NCBI GenBank assembly: GCA_000231825.2
Contig: JH720294.1
Location: 2,777,855-2,813,716 of the forward strand
DNA length: 35,862 bases
From: Tetrahymena elliotti 4EA
Taxonomy: Eukaryota; Ciliophora; Oligohymenophorea; Hymenostomatida; Tetrahymenidae
Reading direction: 5' to 3'
The translations under genes and the position numbers were made by a program. Below the pieces are notes generated by a model. It saw only the letters and a list, made by a program, of their open reading frames with translations. It was not told where the DNA came from and ran no database searches. Numbering within the stretch: the first letter of the stretch is position 1; every line of letters starts with the position of its first letter. Of this stretch, positions 1-10,533 are shown one piece after another.

Positions 1-301
1 TATTAGTTTAAAATACTCTATTATTATATTTCCTTATACGAAAATTTTATAACCAATTTTTCAGTAAACCATAAAATTTGAATTGGTTTTACATTATATA
101 TATTAATAATTCAATTAGTATTAAAAGTAAGAATATTTAAAATTGATAAATCAAAAAAAAATACAGAAAAATGGAAAAATAATCAAAAACTTATTTATAA
201 AGTAAACTAAATTTTCATTACGAAAAGTACAATAATCAATAATAATAGTAAATTGATAGAGAAGAGGAAATAGAAGATCAATAAAGTGAAAAAAAAAAGA
301 T
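1..301. other. AT-rich flank, no gene seen
   Basis: I see no conserved coding. The last 60 bases are purine-rich and could be the Lys/Glu-rich start of the transposase relic that follows, but the frame that fits the relic is closed here by TGA codons. Confidence 0.5.
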
Positions 302-1948
302 AAAGAAAGTAAGACGAAGAAATAATACAAATTTTAAGATAAGTGGTTGAATGACTATTAATTATTAAAGTACGAATCTAGAGATTCATCGAATTCAGAA
401 CTGATGTATTGTACCTACTGTGAATAATATAAAAAATATCTTTCAGATAACAGTCTTTAAGAAATTTTTAATAACAATTTTATTAAAGGTAGCAATCGCT
501 TTAGGTCTTTTGTGCTAAGAACATGTTGAATCCTAAAACCATGTAAAAGCCGTTACTCATAATTAATACAAAAATTAGAAAGGAATCTACATATTTGAAG
601 CTTGTATAGAAATTTTATTAATGATGATCTATTTGTACCACTTTTTAAAGCATATTACTTTATTTGTAAGGTTAAGATAGCTCTGAGTAGCTACCCTAAA
701 TGATTACATTTATTTGGTACATTAAATGTAAAGAGCACAGATAGTTATTTAAATAATGTAGGAGGTAAGGAGATATAATGCATCTCTAACAATATCAAAC
801 AATAATGTCTTCCAATTGGAATTTCTCTTGATACTAAAGTTAATAGAACTACTGAAAAACTCATGGCTGTTTCTATTAAATATATTGATACATAATTTAA
901 ATCAAAAGAGACATTTATTTCTTTGGTTGAACTTAAATCAAAGATTCTGAAATAATTTATGAGGAATTAATAAATATCCTAGAGGATTATAAATTGATGT
1001 ATATTCTACATTTTATATCTACTGATGGAGAAATTGCATTGACTTCCACAAAAAACGGGGTAATAGGAAGAATTCTTAAGAAATTACCATGGATAATCCA
1101 TATCCACTGTAGGGCTCAAATTGCTAATCTTGGACTATCAGACGTTATTAAAAATTTTGACATACTTAAAACAAATAATAAAATTATTTATAAAATATGC
1201 AAAGTCAACTAAACATAGAAAATTAGAACTCCTAGATAAATAATAAGAGTAATAATAAAGTTTAATTGAGAATTCTTAAGATAAGAATGAAAGTTAAGCT
1301 TGTGAATCATAGTTAACAATCAATATATCATAACCTTTAGATACCAGATGGATATCATATCTACTATCTACTGAGAAAATTATTAAAAATTGCTAGTAAA
1401 TACATTAAGAACTTTCCTAAATCAAAAAATCAAAATATATTGAATTACTTTAATAAATAAGTGAACTTAATTTTATCAATTTCATTTATATTCATACCAT
1501 GATATTAAAAGAGCTCAATTACTTTATTAAAGACTTATAAAGTTTGAACTTAAATTTGGTAAAGTTAGAAAGAAGTTATAACTTATGCAGATAAGGATTA
1601 TTGGATAAATAGAATAAAATTTAAGAAGAAGAATCAAAGTTTAATGACAGCCTAAAATAAAAAGACCATTCTTTCTTTTATTAAAGAATTAAAATATCTG
1701 CTTCTTCAACAAATTAAATAAACGAAGAATTAAAATCAATAAGTCTAACACTTTCGAATATAATCGCTTGTTTGTTGGAGTCTCTATAAACTAGATTTAC
1801 TTTAATATCTGAAATTAGTAATTTAAAGATTTTTAATATAAATTAAATTAAAAATGTACCTGATAATTAATCACTCGAGAAATTTGGAAAATTAGAATTG
1901 CAACAAATTATAAAATATTATCAATCAAAATAATAATAAAATTTATGA
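302..1948 (+). pseudogene. Broken hAT-superfamily-like transposase (TTF/BED-type finger, DUF4371-like)
   Basis: The relic reads in the ciliate code as pieces of one protein. Frame 2 from 302 gives a Lys-rich lead, then KFQDKWLNDYQLL and a Cys-x2-Cys finger start (MYCTYCEQYKKYL, near 402). The order matches zinc-finger hAT-related proteins of the KIAA1586/ZMYM1/DUF4371 kind. A switch to frame 1 near 505 continues the finger, a TGA interrupts frame 2 at 701-703, and ISLDTKVNRTTEKLMAVSIK follows (821-880). A shift near 950 leads to frame 1 with STDGEIALTSTKNGV and LPWIIHIHCRAQ, the usual DG...H block. A shift back near 1200 gives LDTRWISYLLSTEKI (about 1337) and an open C-terminal part to the TGA at 1946. 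At least three frameshifts and one internal stop make it non-functional. The family call rests on motif order read by eye. Confidence 0.72.
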
Positions 1949-2280
1949 ATTGATATTTACATATAATATATAGGGTACATTACTCAGTATTTGATAATAT
2001 TTTAATCTTTAAAAAAACAAAATATGAGTTAATAAAATAAATTGATTTTTTACTAAACTCTTTTTTTATTTTTTTATTGACAACAATACTAACTACTATT
2101 GAAATTAAAACAGTAAACTATTTATTTACTCTAAAAAAAAAAAATATTTTTTTTAATTTATCAAATAAATTTATTGTTAAAAAAAAATTTCAAAAATATT
2201 TATCAAAATAATAATATTTTAAATTTTAAAGAAATAAAGCATTTTTTTTAAATTCCTTCATAGCAAAGCAATTTATTTAT
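1949..2280. other. Intergenic, poly-A/T rich
   Basis: No coding signal. From about 2020 the sequence is the downstream part of the first tandem unit, and it recurs at about 3770-3974. Confidence 0.5.
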
Positions 2281-3535
2281 TCATTTCTTCAAATTTTAGA
2301 CTATTCTTATTTAGTTTAAGCAATCTTAATCATTTGGATTCATCTCCAAGTATTTCTAATATGATTTTATGGCATCATCCAGCATACCTTTATCATCATA
2401 AGCAATTCCTAGATTGTAGTGGCAATTATCTTTTTTAGGATTAGCATGCCTTTATCATCATAAACAATTCCTAGATTTTAAAGGTAAGTATCTTCTTTAG
2501 GATTGATTTCAAGGCATTTCTAATATGATTTTATGGCCTCATCTATCATGCCTTTCACCTTATAAGCATTTCCTAGATTGTAGTGGCAAGTATCGTCTTT
2601 AGGATTGATTTCAAGGCATTTCTAATATGATTTTATGGCCTCATCAAGCATGCCTTTACTGTAATAGGCAATTCCTAGATTTTAGTGGCAAGCATCCTTT
2701 TTAGGATTGATTTCGAGGCATTTCTAATATGATTTTATGGCCTCATTATAAAGTTACAATTTATCTTATGTATATCCTAACCAATACCAATAATTTTCAT
2801 TTTTTTGGTATTGAAGTAAGCATTAAGGAAGAACTTAGCTCTTCTTAAACTTATTTGGCTAAACCAAAATCACATAGTTTTATTTGATTGGAACTATCTA
2901 CCAAAATATTTCTTAAGGAGAGATCTCTAAGCATCTGCTTTTACTAATGAAGATAGTTGATAGCAGATAATACCTAACAAGCTAAACTAACAAATTGGTG
3001 CTTTGATATAGTGGTTGAGCATTTAGTGAACTCTTCAGTAAGTTATTGGAGATTTTTTTCACACTTTTCCATAACAATAAAGTAATTAAATCCCATTTAA
3101 AACTCATCTACATATTTAACTATGTTGGGATGATTAGCATTTTTTAAAAACAATGCTTCTTTCTTTGCTTCCTGTAATTTTTATTCAGATACTGAGTCAA
3201 ATCCATCAAAGATAGATAAGATTTTGATTGCATAGTGGGACTTTGAAATGAGGTGTTCTACTATGATAACTTATCCAAAAGACCCTTTTCCTGCATCTAA
3301 GTTTATGACCTAGAGTGGCTTCTTTTGTTGTAGTTGCTATGCTATTTTTTAAAGCTTTATTAAAGATTCTGATTGATCTTGCTACATTTTGACTAATATG
3401 CTATTAGAATATTAAATACCTATCTTTCTTCCTATTTCTTAATACCTTTTTTAATTTTAAGAGTTAAAATAAAATTGATGAATTAATTTATGATATTTGA
3501 AAGTCGATTCATAGATATTTATGTAGTATCTGTTA
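2020..3535. repeat. Tandem duplication, unit 1
   Basis: This unit carries the kinase/TPR pseudogene and its flanks. The TPR end, the 3' flank (ACTCTAAAA-type runs, then TCCTTCATAGC) and the 5' flank (GCTACATTTTGAC through ATTCATAGATATTT) all recur in the same order in unit 2. Boundaries were judged by eye and are accurate to perhaps 30 bases. Confidence 0.75.
2281..3387 (-). pseudogene. Protein kinase N-lobe fused to TPR repeats, frameshifted
   Basis: The start is an ATG in a CAAAATG context at 3387. A glycine loop (GKGSFG), YAIKIL with the catalytic Lys, a helix-C-like EAKKEALFLKNANHPNIV, LRDLSLRNILVD in place of HRD...N, and CDFGLAKQ follow. Just after DFG the frame ends at TGA (2797-2799) beside a run of seven A. 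In the next frame come TPR units of the form EAIKSYQKCLEINPKDDTCH. The activation loop and the whole C-lobe are missing, so no active kinase could be made. A second break near 2445 deletes part of a TPR unit and returns the reading to the first frame, which ends at 2281. If the A run is a sequencing error, the product would be a truncated kinase/TPR fusion. TPR arrays bind proteins; no partner is suggested. Confidence 0.75.
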
Positions 3536-3974
3536 AGTAAATCCACTGTTAGTAGGATAAAATATCTGAGTTAGAATTCATACTATTTCTAATATTCAAA
3601 AAATGCATTATAAAAATACCAAACTAGATTATTTGATAAAATCTATCCAAATTTATTTTTGAGCTATTTATTGTAGAAAATAAATTCAAGAAGGGTTTTT
3701 AAATTTTTTAATATTGAATTTTAGAAAAAATAGAATTTTACCTCAAACAGTTTTTTTTTTCTTCAAAATTTAGTTAATAAAAAAAAATATTAGTTAATAC
3801 ATAAATTTATTTTTTCAAAACGTTTTTTTATTGATAAAAATACTAACTTCTATTATGAAATTAAAGCAACAAATTATTTATTTACTCTAAAACCAAAAAA
3901 TAAAATTTCAAAATATCTATCAAAATAATAATATTTTAAATATCATACAAATAAAACATTTTTTTAAGATTCCT
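3388..3974. other. Spacer between the two kinase/TPR copies
   Basis: 3388-3535 is the 5' flank of unit 1. It stays open upstream of the ATG but has no further in-frame ATG. 3536-3769 has no recognisable content. 3770-3974 is the 3' flank of unit 2. No gene seen. Confidence 0.5.
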
Positions 3975-4610
3975 TCATAGCGAACCAATTTATCTATTCA
4001 TTTCTTAGACTATTCTTATTTAGTTTAAGCAATTTTAATCATTTGGATTCATCTCTAAGTATTTCCAATATGATTTTATGGCTTCATCCAGCATGCCTTT
4101 ATCACCATAAGCATTTCCTAGATTCATGTGGCAAGTATCTTCTTAGGATTGATTTCGAGGCATTTCTAATATGATTTTATGGCCTCATCCAGCATGCCTT
4201 TCGCCTTATAAGCAATTCCTAGATTGTAGTGGCAACTATCGTATTTAGGATTGATTTCAAGGCATTTCTGATATGATTTTATGGCCTCATTATAAAGTTA
4301 TCCCTAACCAATACCAATAACTTTCATTTTTTGGTTAAATTTGAGTGCATATATCAATTAGTGAAAAAGCTTAATTCCATTAGTTATCTTATTTTTTCTA
4401 CTGATATTCTTTAAAAAGATCTGACGCATGATTAGAAGTCCATATAGATCCCTAAAATTTCCTTGCTACATTTCGACTTAATGCTATTAGAATATTAAAT
4501 ATCTATCTTTCTTACTGTTTATGAATAAAATTTTTTTAATTTAAGAATTAAAACAAAATTGACTAATTTTTTATATTTAATTATCAATTCATAGATATTT
4601 TAGTACAACA
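3770..4610. repeat. Tandem duplication, unit 2 (internally deleted)
   Basis: Same orientation as unit 1, but about 0.7 kb shorter because most of the kinase-coding DNA is gone. Both ends align with unit 1, so this is a tandem copy with a later internal deletion and not a separate TPR gene. Confidence 0.75.
3975..4471 (-). pseudogene. TPR gene copy with kinase remnant; 115-residue open part
   Basis: From the ATG at 4471 (ATGTAGCAAG, as in copy 1) an open frame runs 115 codons to TGA at 4124-4126. The first 45 residues are scrambled kinase: the bases still resemble the catalytic-loop region of copy 1 (HRDLxLKNI-like in the next frame) and an NGIKL strand, but no Gly loop, catalytic Lys or DFG remains. 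Two TPR units follow (NEAIKSYQKCLEINP and DEAIKSYQKCLEINP). A one-base loss in CCTAAG ends the frame, and the remaining TPR plus the copy-1 terminus (NPNDQNCLNQIRIV) continue out of frame to TGA at 3975. A short TPR peptide could be made, but I infer decay. Confidence 0.7.
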
Positions 4611-4618
4611 AAGATTAT

Positions 4619-5117
4619 ATGAATTCTAGGAAACACCGCATTTAATCAAAAAAAAACACATTAACCAATAAGGGAATCTCTCAAGGTTAATAAAATTTAA
4701 ATTATGAAGAGCTTTATGAATATTACAAAGATAAATTAGCAATATTAAAGGTAAAAATAATTTATTATTAACTAAATATTTTAGAAATTAAGTTATTTAT
4801 TGATGGTGATGATGAGATATTTTCTTTTGATTGGAGGAGCTAAGAAATTTTAGTACCAAATTTCTAAAAATAACCTGGAAAACTCTAATTTCTTTAAAAT
4901 TAAAAAATTACTTTGTTTTCAATAAAAAAACAGGGCATTCTTTCTTCTATTCTATGCCAGATAAAAATATTACTTCCTTGAATAAATCATTCAACAAAAC
5001 TTACTCCTTTGTTTATCATTACCTCTTAAAATCAGAGTTGGGTGGATCCATTGTTTTTTAAAAATATCAGATTCGGGTATCTAATTTTTAAAAATTTCGG
5101 ATATCAGATACCTTTGA
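4619..5117 (+). CDS. Possible small two-exon gene, unknown product
   Basis: ATG at 4619 opens a 44-codon stretch ending ELYEYYKDKLAILK, which looks protein-like. A GTAAAA...TTTTAG segment (4751-4784, 34 nt) could be an intron. Read in phase, the next exon is open to TGA at 5115-5117. Another frame of the second exon, starting EIKLFIDGDDEIFSFDW, looks more like a protein but does not match the phase. The candidate intron is shorter than all introns in the confident genes here. I recognise no family, and this may be chance openness or another relic. Confidence 0.22.
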
Positions 5118-6785
5118 GATCTACTATTATTGCATCTTATTATTAATCAAATTATTAATCATTCATTTTTTGATAATGATCATACTTCTTGTGTAAATAT
5201 TTCATCCTTATTTAATATAACTCAAATGAAAAGAAATAAACATTTCTAAAATATTTAAAATAGTAAGGGTATTTATTCTCTTTTGAAATTTTCAAAACCA
5301 TGCCTAACAAGAAGATGGGGATCATAGCTAACTTCTTTAATCAATTTATATTAATATATTGACCTGCTCTTAGAATTCATTAAAATTTAGCAAGATAAGA
5401 ATAAAACTGGAAACCTTGAAAGAAATATCCTATACTTGTGTCATATATCAAGAATTATGTTAACTTAAAAATATAATTGGCTTTCACAAAAGATAATCCA
5501 TCAATCTTATTATAAGCAATAAATTAATTTCAAGTAATGACTCAATTATATTTGATTCAAAAATGTAAATGTTTAATCTTAGTTTTTTTTTTGTGAAGTG
5601 GTATCGGTAATACAGAATTTATGTCAATTCCTTTAGATTCTAAAATATTCCTCAGAAAAAAATAATCAAAATATCAATAATAGAATTCAGATATTTCTTT
5701 CTACCCAAAAACAAGATTATTAGGCAAATTTTATTTTATAAATTGTTACACAACATACAAGTGTAAATATAAAATTAATTAATACAAGCAATTAATTTGA
5801 TTTTATGATGCAAATTTTATTTTTAATCAGTAAAATTTAAAAAAGTTCAAATAACAAATTTAATTGAAAAATTATCCTGAGGAGAAATATGAAAAGCTAA
5901 TATTAGAAATAACTATCATTTTATATATTTAAGATATGGAATTAATAGATAAATAATGGGGCTACATTTTGATAATTATATTGAATAGGGGCTAAAGGTC
6001 ATTTAATTCTAAAATATAAATCTACACTGTTATTTATATTAAAATCATAACATCCTAAAAAACATACACTAATTTGAGCTATTCAAAATTATTCTCAATA
6101 CTATATTTTTTTATTCTTTCACTATTTGAATGATTTGAGTTAAATTAGTCAGTGTTATTAAAATAATTTTCACTTAAAGGTAAAAACTCAGACTATTATC
6201 TGAATTTATCTCTGATATTTCTTCTTCTTCTTTAAATTTTGACAGGATTTTTCTTAAAATTTTTACAAACATTTTCTACTTTCTGATTTATTTAATAATA
6301 ATAACTCAAGCAAAATTTTCAATTTTTAATGAGAAAAGTAAATTAGTAAAACACAAACACTCTGAAACATTAAATAACAATTTATATAAATTTGATGTGC
6401 TCTATTAGAATATAATATAAGAAATTTTCAAAGATGCATAACTCTGAGGAGTTTGATTACCCCTTTTGAAGATTCAATTAGCAATAAATTGAAAATTTAA
6501 AAAGAAAAATTAAATTCCATATTAAAAATATTGATTCTTATACAAATTATATTTTTTAGCATAACAAATTTGACGAAATATCAGTTTATCATTTTTATAT
6601 ATTATAAACTAACAATTTATATCTTTAATAATCAACAATATTCTAAAAAAATTTGATTTTGGTCTTTAGTCTAAGTATATTTTCTGAATATTAATAAAAT
6701 AATTAAAAATTAAATAGTTTTTTTTGAGGAAAGTGATTAGAAAATAATTTGAAATAAAAGAAGCATTTAATATAGAGATAGACAA
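5118..6785. other. Long AT-rich region, no confident gene
   Basis: Around 5290-5340 the plus strand reads KPCLTRRWGSQLTSLIN in an otherwise open stretch. That resembles the TRW block of hAT transposases and may be a second relic (see findings). The rest shows no conserved protein, RNA gene or repeat that I can identify. The last few hundred bases are the presumed promoter of the gene at 6786, without a motif I can name. Confidence 0.4.
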
Positions 6786-8546
6786 ATGGATTAATTAGTA
6801 TAAAAAGTTTGCGATTTGCATAAATTAACTTTTACTTCCATTTTATTTGATGATAGGTAATAAAATATCTTGAAATGTATTTAATGTATGCAGAATTCTT
6901 ATGATTTTTTAAGAGCAGTTCCCATAGAATTAATTGAGAAGGATGATCAAAAAGTGTTAATCGAGAGTTGGATACTATCTGGTGAAAAAGAGTTAACAAA
7001 TTTTTACAAGAAACTTAAAGAGGAGATGAGCTTAAGTCAATTTAACTAAAAGGTTAAAAAAATTTAGGATTAATACAAACAATTGATTGTAATTCTTACT
7101 AGGAAGATAGAGACTTAAATGGAATTATAAATAAGCAAAGTATAAAGAGAACAAGAATTGAAGGAAAGGTATTTATTCTAATACTAAGATCTAACACTTT
7201 GGAACCAAATTAAGAGTATCATTCAATATTTTAATTTTTCTTCAACCTAAGAAATAAATAAGCAAATAAGATAAACTATGAGAAGCTCATTGAATGCATT
7301 GAGTTAGACTAAATAAACTCTTTCAAAGCTTTTAGATGAAATCTAGCAAACACAAAAATAATAAACATCTAATACCTTTTATCAAGAGATTTATTAATTA
7401 ATAAATCAGCATTCCATTTAAGCTTAATAAGACATGAAAGAAAAACCTGTTTTTGACACTTAAAAGAATTGCTCAGATAAACAAGAAAACCAGTAATAAA
7501 ATGAGAATTTAAATAAAGATGTATCTTAAAAGTTTCACTTTTAAAAAAAACCCTTATAAAATAATTACTATTAATAGTAGCCCTCAAACTCTCATTAAGA
7601 CAATAACAATAATTAGAATTATTTCAATTAGAATAATAATTAAAATAGTAATTAGTAACAAAATAATCATCAAAAAAATTAAAATTTCAATTTTCATCAG
7701 TATGATGAAAACTCTAAAAGATAAAGGAGCAATGAAAATTAGTAAAAGAATTTAGAAAATATCAAAATAATAATGAAGCTTATTTCAAATAAAACTAATG
7801 GTTGCATGGATTAATTCTTGAGATAAGTAGAAACTTCGCTATCAAATGCTAAAGATATCTTTTAGGATCTCAACTTTTAAAATGCTTATATTGATGAATA
7901 ATATCCATTGCAATTCTAAAAATTAAATGACATTCAATATGAAAATTTGGTACGATATTCTAAATCCCCAGACAAATTTTAGTTTAATAAAATTGGGGAA
8001 GAAAAAGAAGAAAATAAACCAAATTAAGATTTGATTTAGTTTCAAAGTAGCTAATATCTTAATTCAAAGTAATTTAAGATAAGATTTGAAAATAATCAAA
8101 CACTAATTGACAATACTGGTAATGCCTACTAAGGGTAGATATTAACAACAAATCCTTTAAGATTTGAAAAAATTTATACCTTTAGGATCTCATTAAATAA
8201 ATCTATTATTAACAACATGGTTTATTTTGGATTAATACCTTCTAATTTTAAAGATTCTAGAGGTCTAAAGGATTCTAATTTAGGATTTTCTTTTTCTATT
8301 ATGAGAAACACCAAACCATAGCTAATATTTGGATAGGAGTTCCAAGATGAAGATAAAAAATTGGAAATCAGAATAAATTTAAAAGATAGTACTATTCATA
8401 TCTTTAAATACCCTGATTTCTAAACTATTTATGTTTATAACTTGGAAGAAATCCAAAAATAATAAGATTTTCATTTTGGTGTTTAATATTAAACAGAATA
8501 ACAAATAAAAATCACTATATTTGATCAATCAATCCAAGAAATTTGA
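6786..8546 (+). CDS. Zinc-finger/coiled-coil protein with C-terminal beta-rich domain
   Basis: A single exon of 586 codons holds no TGA before its end. ATG 6786 is chosen over the downstream ATG at 6888 because it adds the first half of the finger, C9-x2-H12 with C31-x2-C34 (KVCDLHKL...ILKCIQC), a pattern recurrent in ciliate proteins. The rest of the N-terminal half is Gln/Lys/Glu-rich and helical, likely coiled coil. Residues about 250-315 are almost pure Gln/Asn, written largely with TAA and TAG. From about residue 459 the composition becomes globular with alternating hydrophobics (FEKIYTFRISLNK, LKDSTIHIFKYPDF, DFHFGVQY), which suggests a beta-sandwich such as SPRY; that fold is inference. 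No catalytic motif is visible. TRIM-like architecture without a recognisable RING is my best description; the role is unknown. Confidence 0.75.
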
Positions 8547-8770
8547 TTCTAAATTCTATTTTTTATTCTAAAAAAGTATTTATAAATATGTTTATTTATC
8601 TCAAGTACCTTAATTATTCTAATTTTTCACTCTTATTTTCTAATAAATCTTAATAAGATAGGGTTTGATTAACCTATTTTTAATTATTTTTTATGAGTAA
8701 ATTTAATTGGTTTTTTTACAGAAAATACAATAATTTGATAAATAAAACTTATAAAATTTAATAGATTTGT

Positions 8771-10533
8771 TCAATTGAACATATCATATTCGTCATCTTC
8801 ATCTTTGTAGGTATTTTGTACTTTTGGTGCTGGTTTTGCTGATGGTTTTGAATCAGGTATTTCCTCCTCATCAATCGGTTAGTTAATAACTCTTTTAGCA
8901 ATATTTTAAAGCTCAACGATTACATTTTGGGGAGGTAAGGTGACACTAGGGATGGGCTTAGGTTAATTATTTTATGGATTATTTTATTCTGTTTAAGAAT
9001 TTCTTCTGACTGGATTTGGTGCTTTAAACTATTATTGCTGTTGTTATTGGGGCTATTTTTGTTAGTTCTATTAAGATATAGGAATCTTAGGTTCATTTAA
9101 TTATTCTTTTTTAGATTATTCATCTTCTTCTTCTGGATCTGAGTCATCGAACTAAATATTGCCAGTTCTTAACTCTTCTTCACTCTCACTGCTACTATCT
9201 TTTCTATTTCTTCTCATTCTAGCCATCATAATTAATCTTCTTACTTCATCTTCTTCTTCATCAGTGAGAGTTCCTGCATTTAATTTATCCAACAGCTGCT
9301 TTGGAATTAACTACAAATCATCTTCTTCAGCTACATTTACCTCCTCATCTTCTGCTCCACCATTGGTTTAATTCTATTTAGCTTACTTAGCTTCTTCTTT
9401 TTACAACATATCCTTGAAGAAATCTAAATCCCTGTCCCATAAAGCTTTTTATGAAAGAAATAATAATTAAAAATAAATATTTTTGAAATGGAAAAGCATA
9501 CTTGCAGTGTGAAGTTTAATTTCTAATTCCTTAATAATCTCAATTAAATCATTACTAATATTTTTTATACGAGTTTCTTCTTCCTCACTTATTTTATTGC
9601 TTTCCCATTCCTTTATTTTTTTTTCCTATTCTTCCTTTTCTTTTTATCTCATATTCTTTTTAAAAGGAAATGAAGGTTTTTCATTTTTTTTAAGAGTTTC
9701 ATTGATTTAATCAATTCTAATTTTTGGAGTAATAACAATCATAATATCTGTAATATCTTTTTATCCTTCTTCTAATATTTATACTAATTCTTTTGATAAA
9801 GTTTGCATGTCGCTATCTTCAAATTTTCTCTTTGTTTCTTCATTATTTCTTTTAAGTTTCTTTTTTTTCTCTTCGATTTCCTCATCACTTCCTTTGTCAT
9901 TCTCATCATTGTCACTATAAACACCTTTTTCTTCCTTGTGATTGAAATACATTTTGAATCCATACTATTCTTCATCAAGCTGGCTCAGCCAGGCATCACT
10001 GTTTTTAGAAATTTATAACTAATAAGTATATAAAAGGCTTTAACTATTGTGTTTTAAAAAGAATATCGAATTAATTACCTGTTTTCTTTTTCTCTTTTCC
10101 AACTAAAGCGATAATTGCCTTCTTCATCTATTTCCTTTTCTTCTCTCTCATTTTTCATATTGAGTGGTTCAATCATATATCCAAAATAGTTTATTCTACA
10201 TGTTAAATAAATAAAATATTACTAATTACTATCATTCCAAACATAAAACAAATTTAATGCAACTTACTAATTTTGAATCTTTTTGACCTTTTGATCCTCT
10301 TCCGCCCTTTTGATAGTTTCTCCAGCATTTCTAACAAATTCATCTATTTAAATTGATAAAAATAAAATAATATCAAACACCTGCATCAGAAACCAAAAAT
10401 CTAAATTGTAGAATTTATTTAGAATAATAAATAAATAAAATACTATATTACCATCATTATCTTCTCCATAATCTTCGATATTTCCAATATTTCTTCTGTT
10501 TTACCTATAGGTTCTAGCCTAATTAGCATTCAT
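8771..10533 (-). CDS. CD2BP2/Lin1-like (U5 snRNP-associated) protein lacking a visible GYF domain
   Basis: Five exons (10452-10533, 10268-10343, 10079-10195, 9502-9998, 8771-9444) join in phase to 481 residues. Residues 54-96 carry the family's core: NYFGYMIEPLNMKNER, then DEEGNYR (76-82) and DAWL (93-96), matching the MMPFN...EEGHFD.EGNY...DSWL order of human CD2BP2 and yeast Lin1. An RIDQINETLKK stretch later matches the family's ETV..AL..L helix. These proteins bind the U5 snRNP protein PRP6 through a C-terminal GYF domain, and no GYF signature is present here. Instead the C-terminal 220 residues are acidic, with a Gln run, PNPVRRN and an end at DDEYDMFN. The first Met is uncertain: the frame is open upstream (KVIKDILKQKDINK) to a possible 3' splice site, so an extra 5' exon is possible. 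Family call moderate; function inferred as spliceosome related. Confidence 0.65.

Noticed and set aside
7369..7755. Standard-code frames on both strands in 7.4-7.8 kb
   Set aside because: Out-of-frame readings of the Gln/Asn-rich part of the 586-residue protein, which is open through the region with TAA/TAG as Gln.
9159..10018. Ser- and Phe-rich plus-strand frames and a short minus frame
   Set aside because: They overlap exons of the CD2BP2-like gene in other frames; the Ser runs are antisense of Glu/Asp codons.
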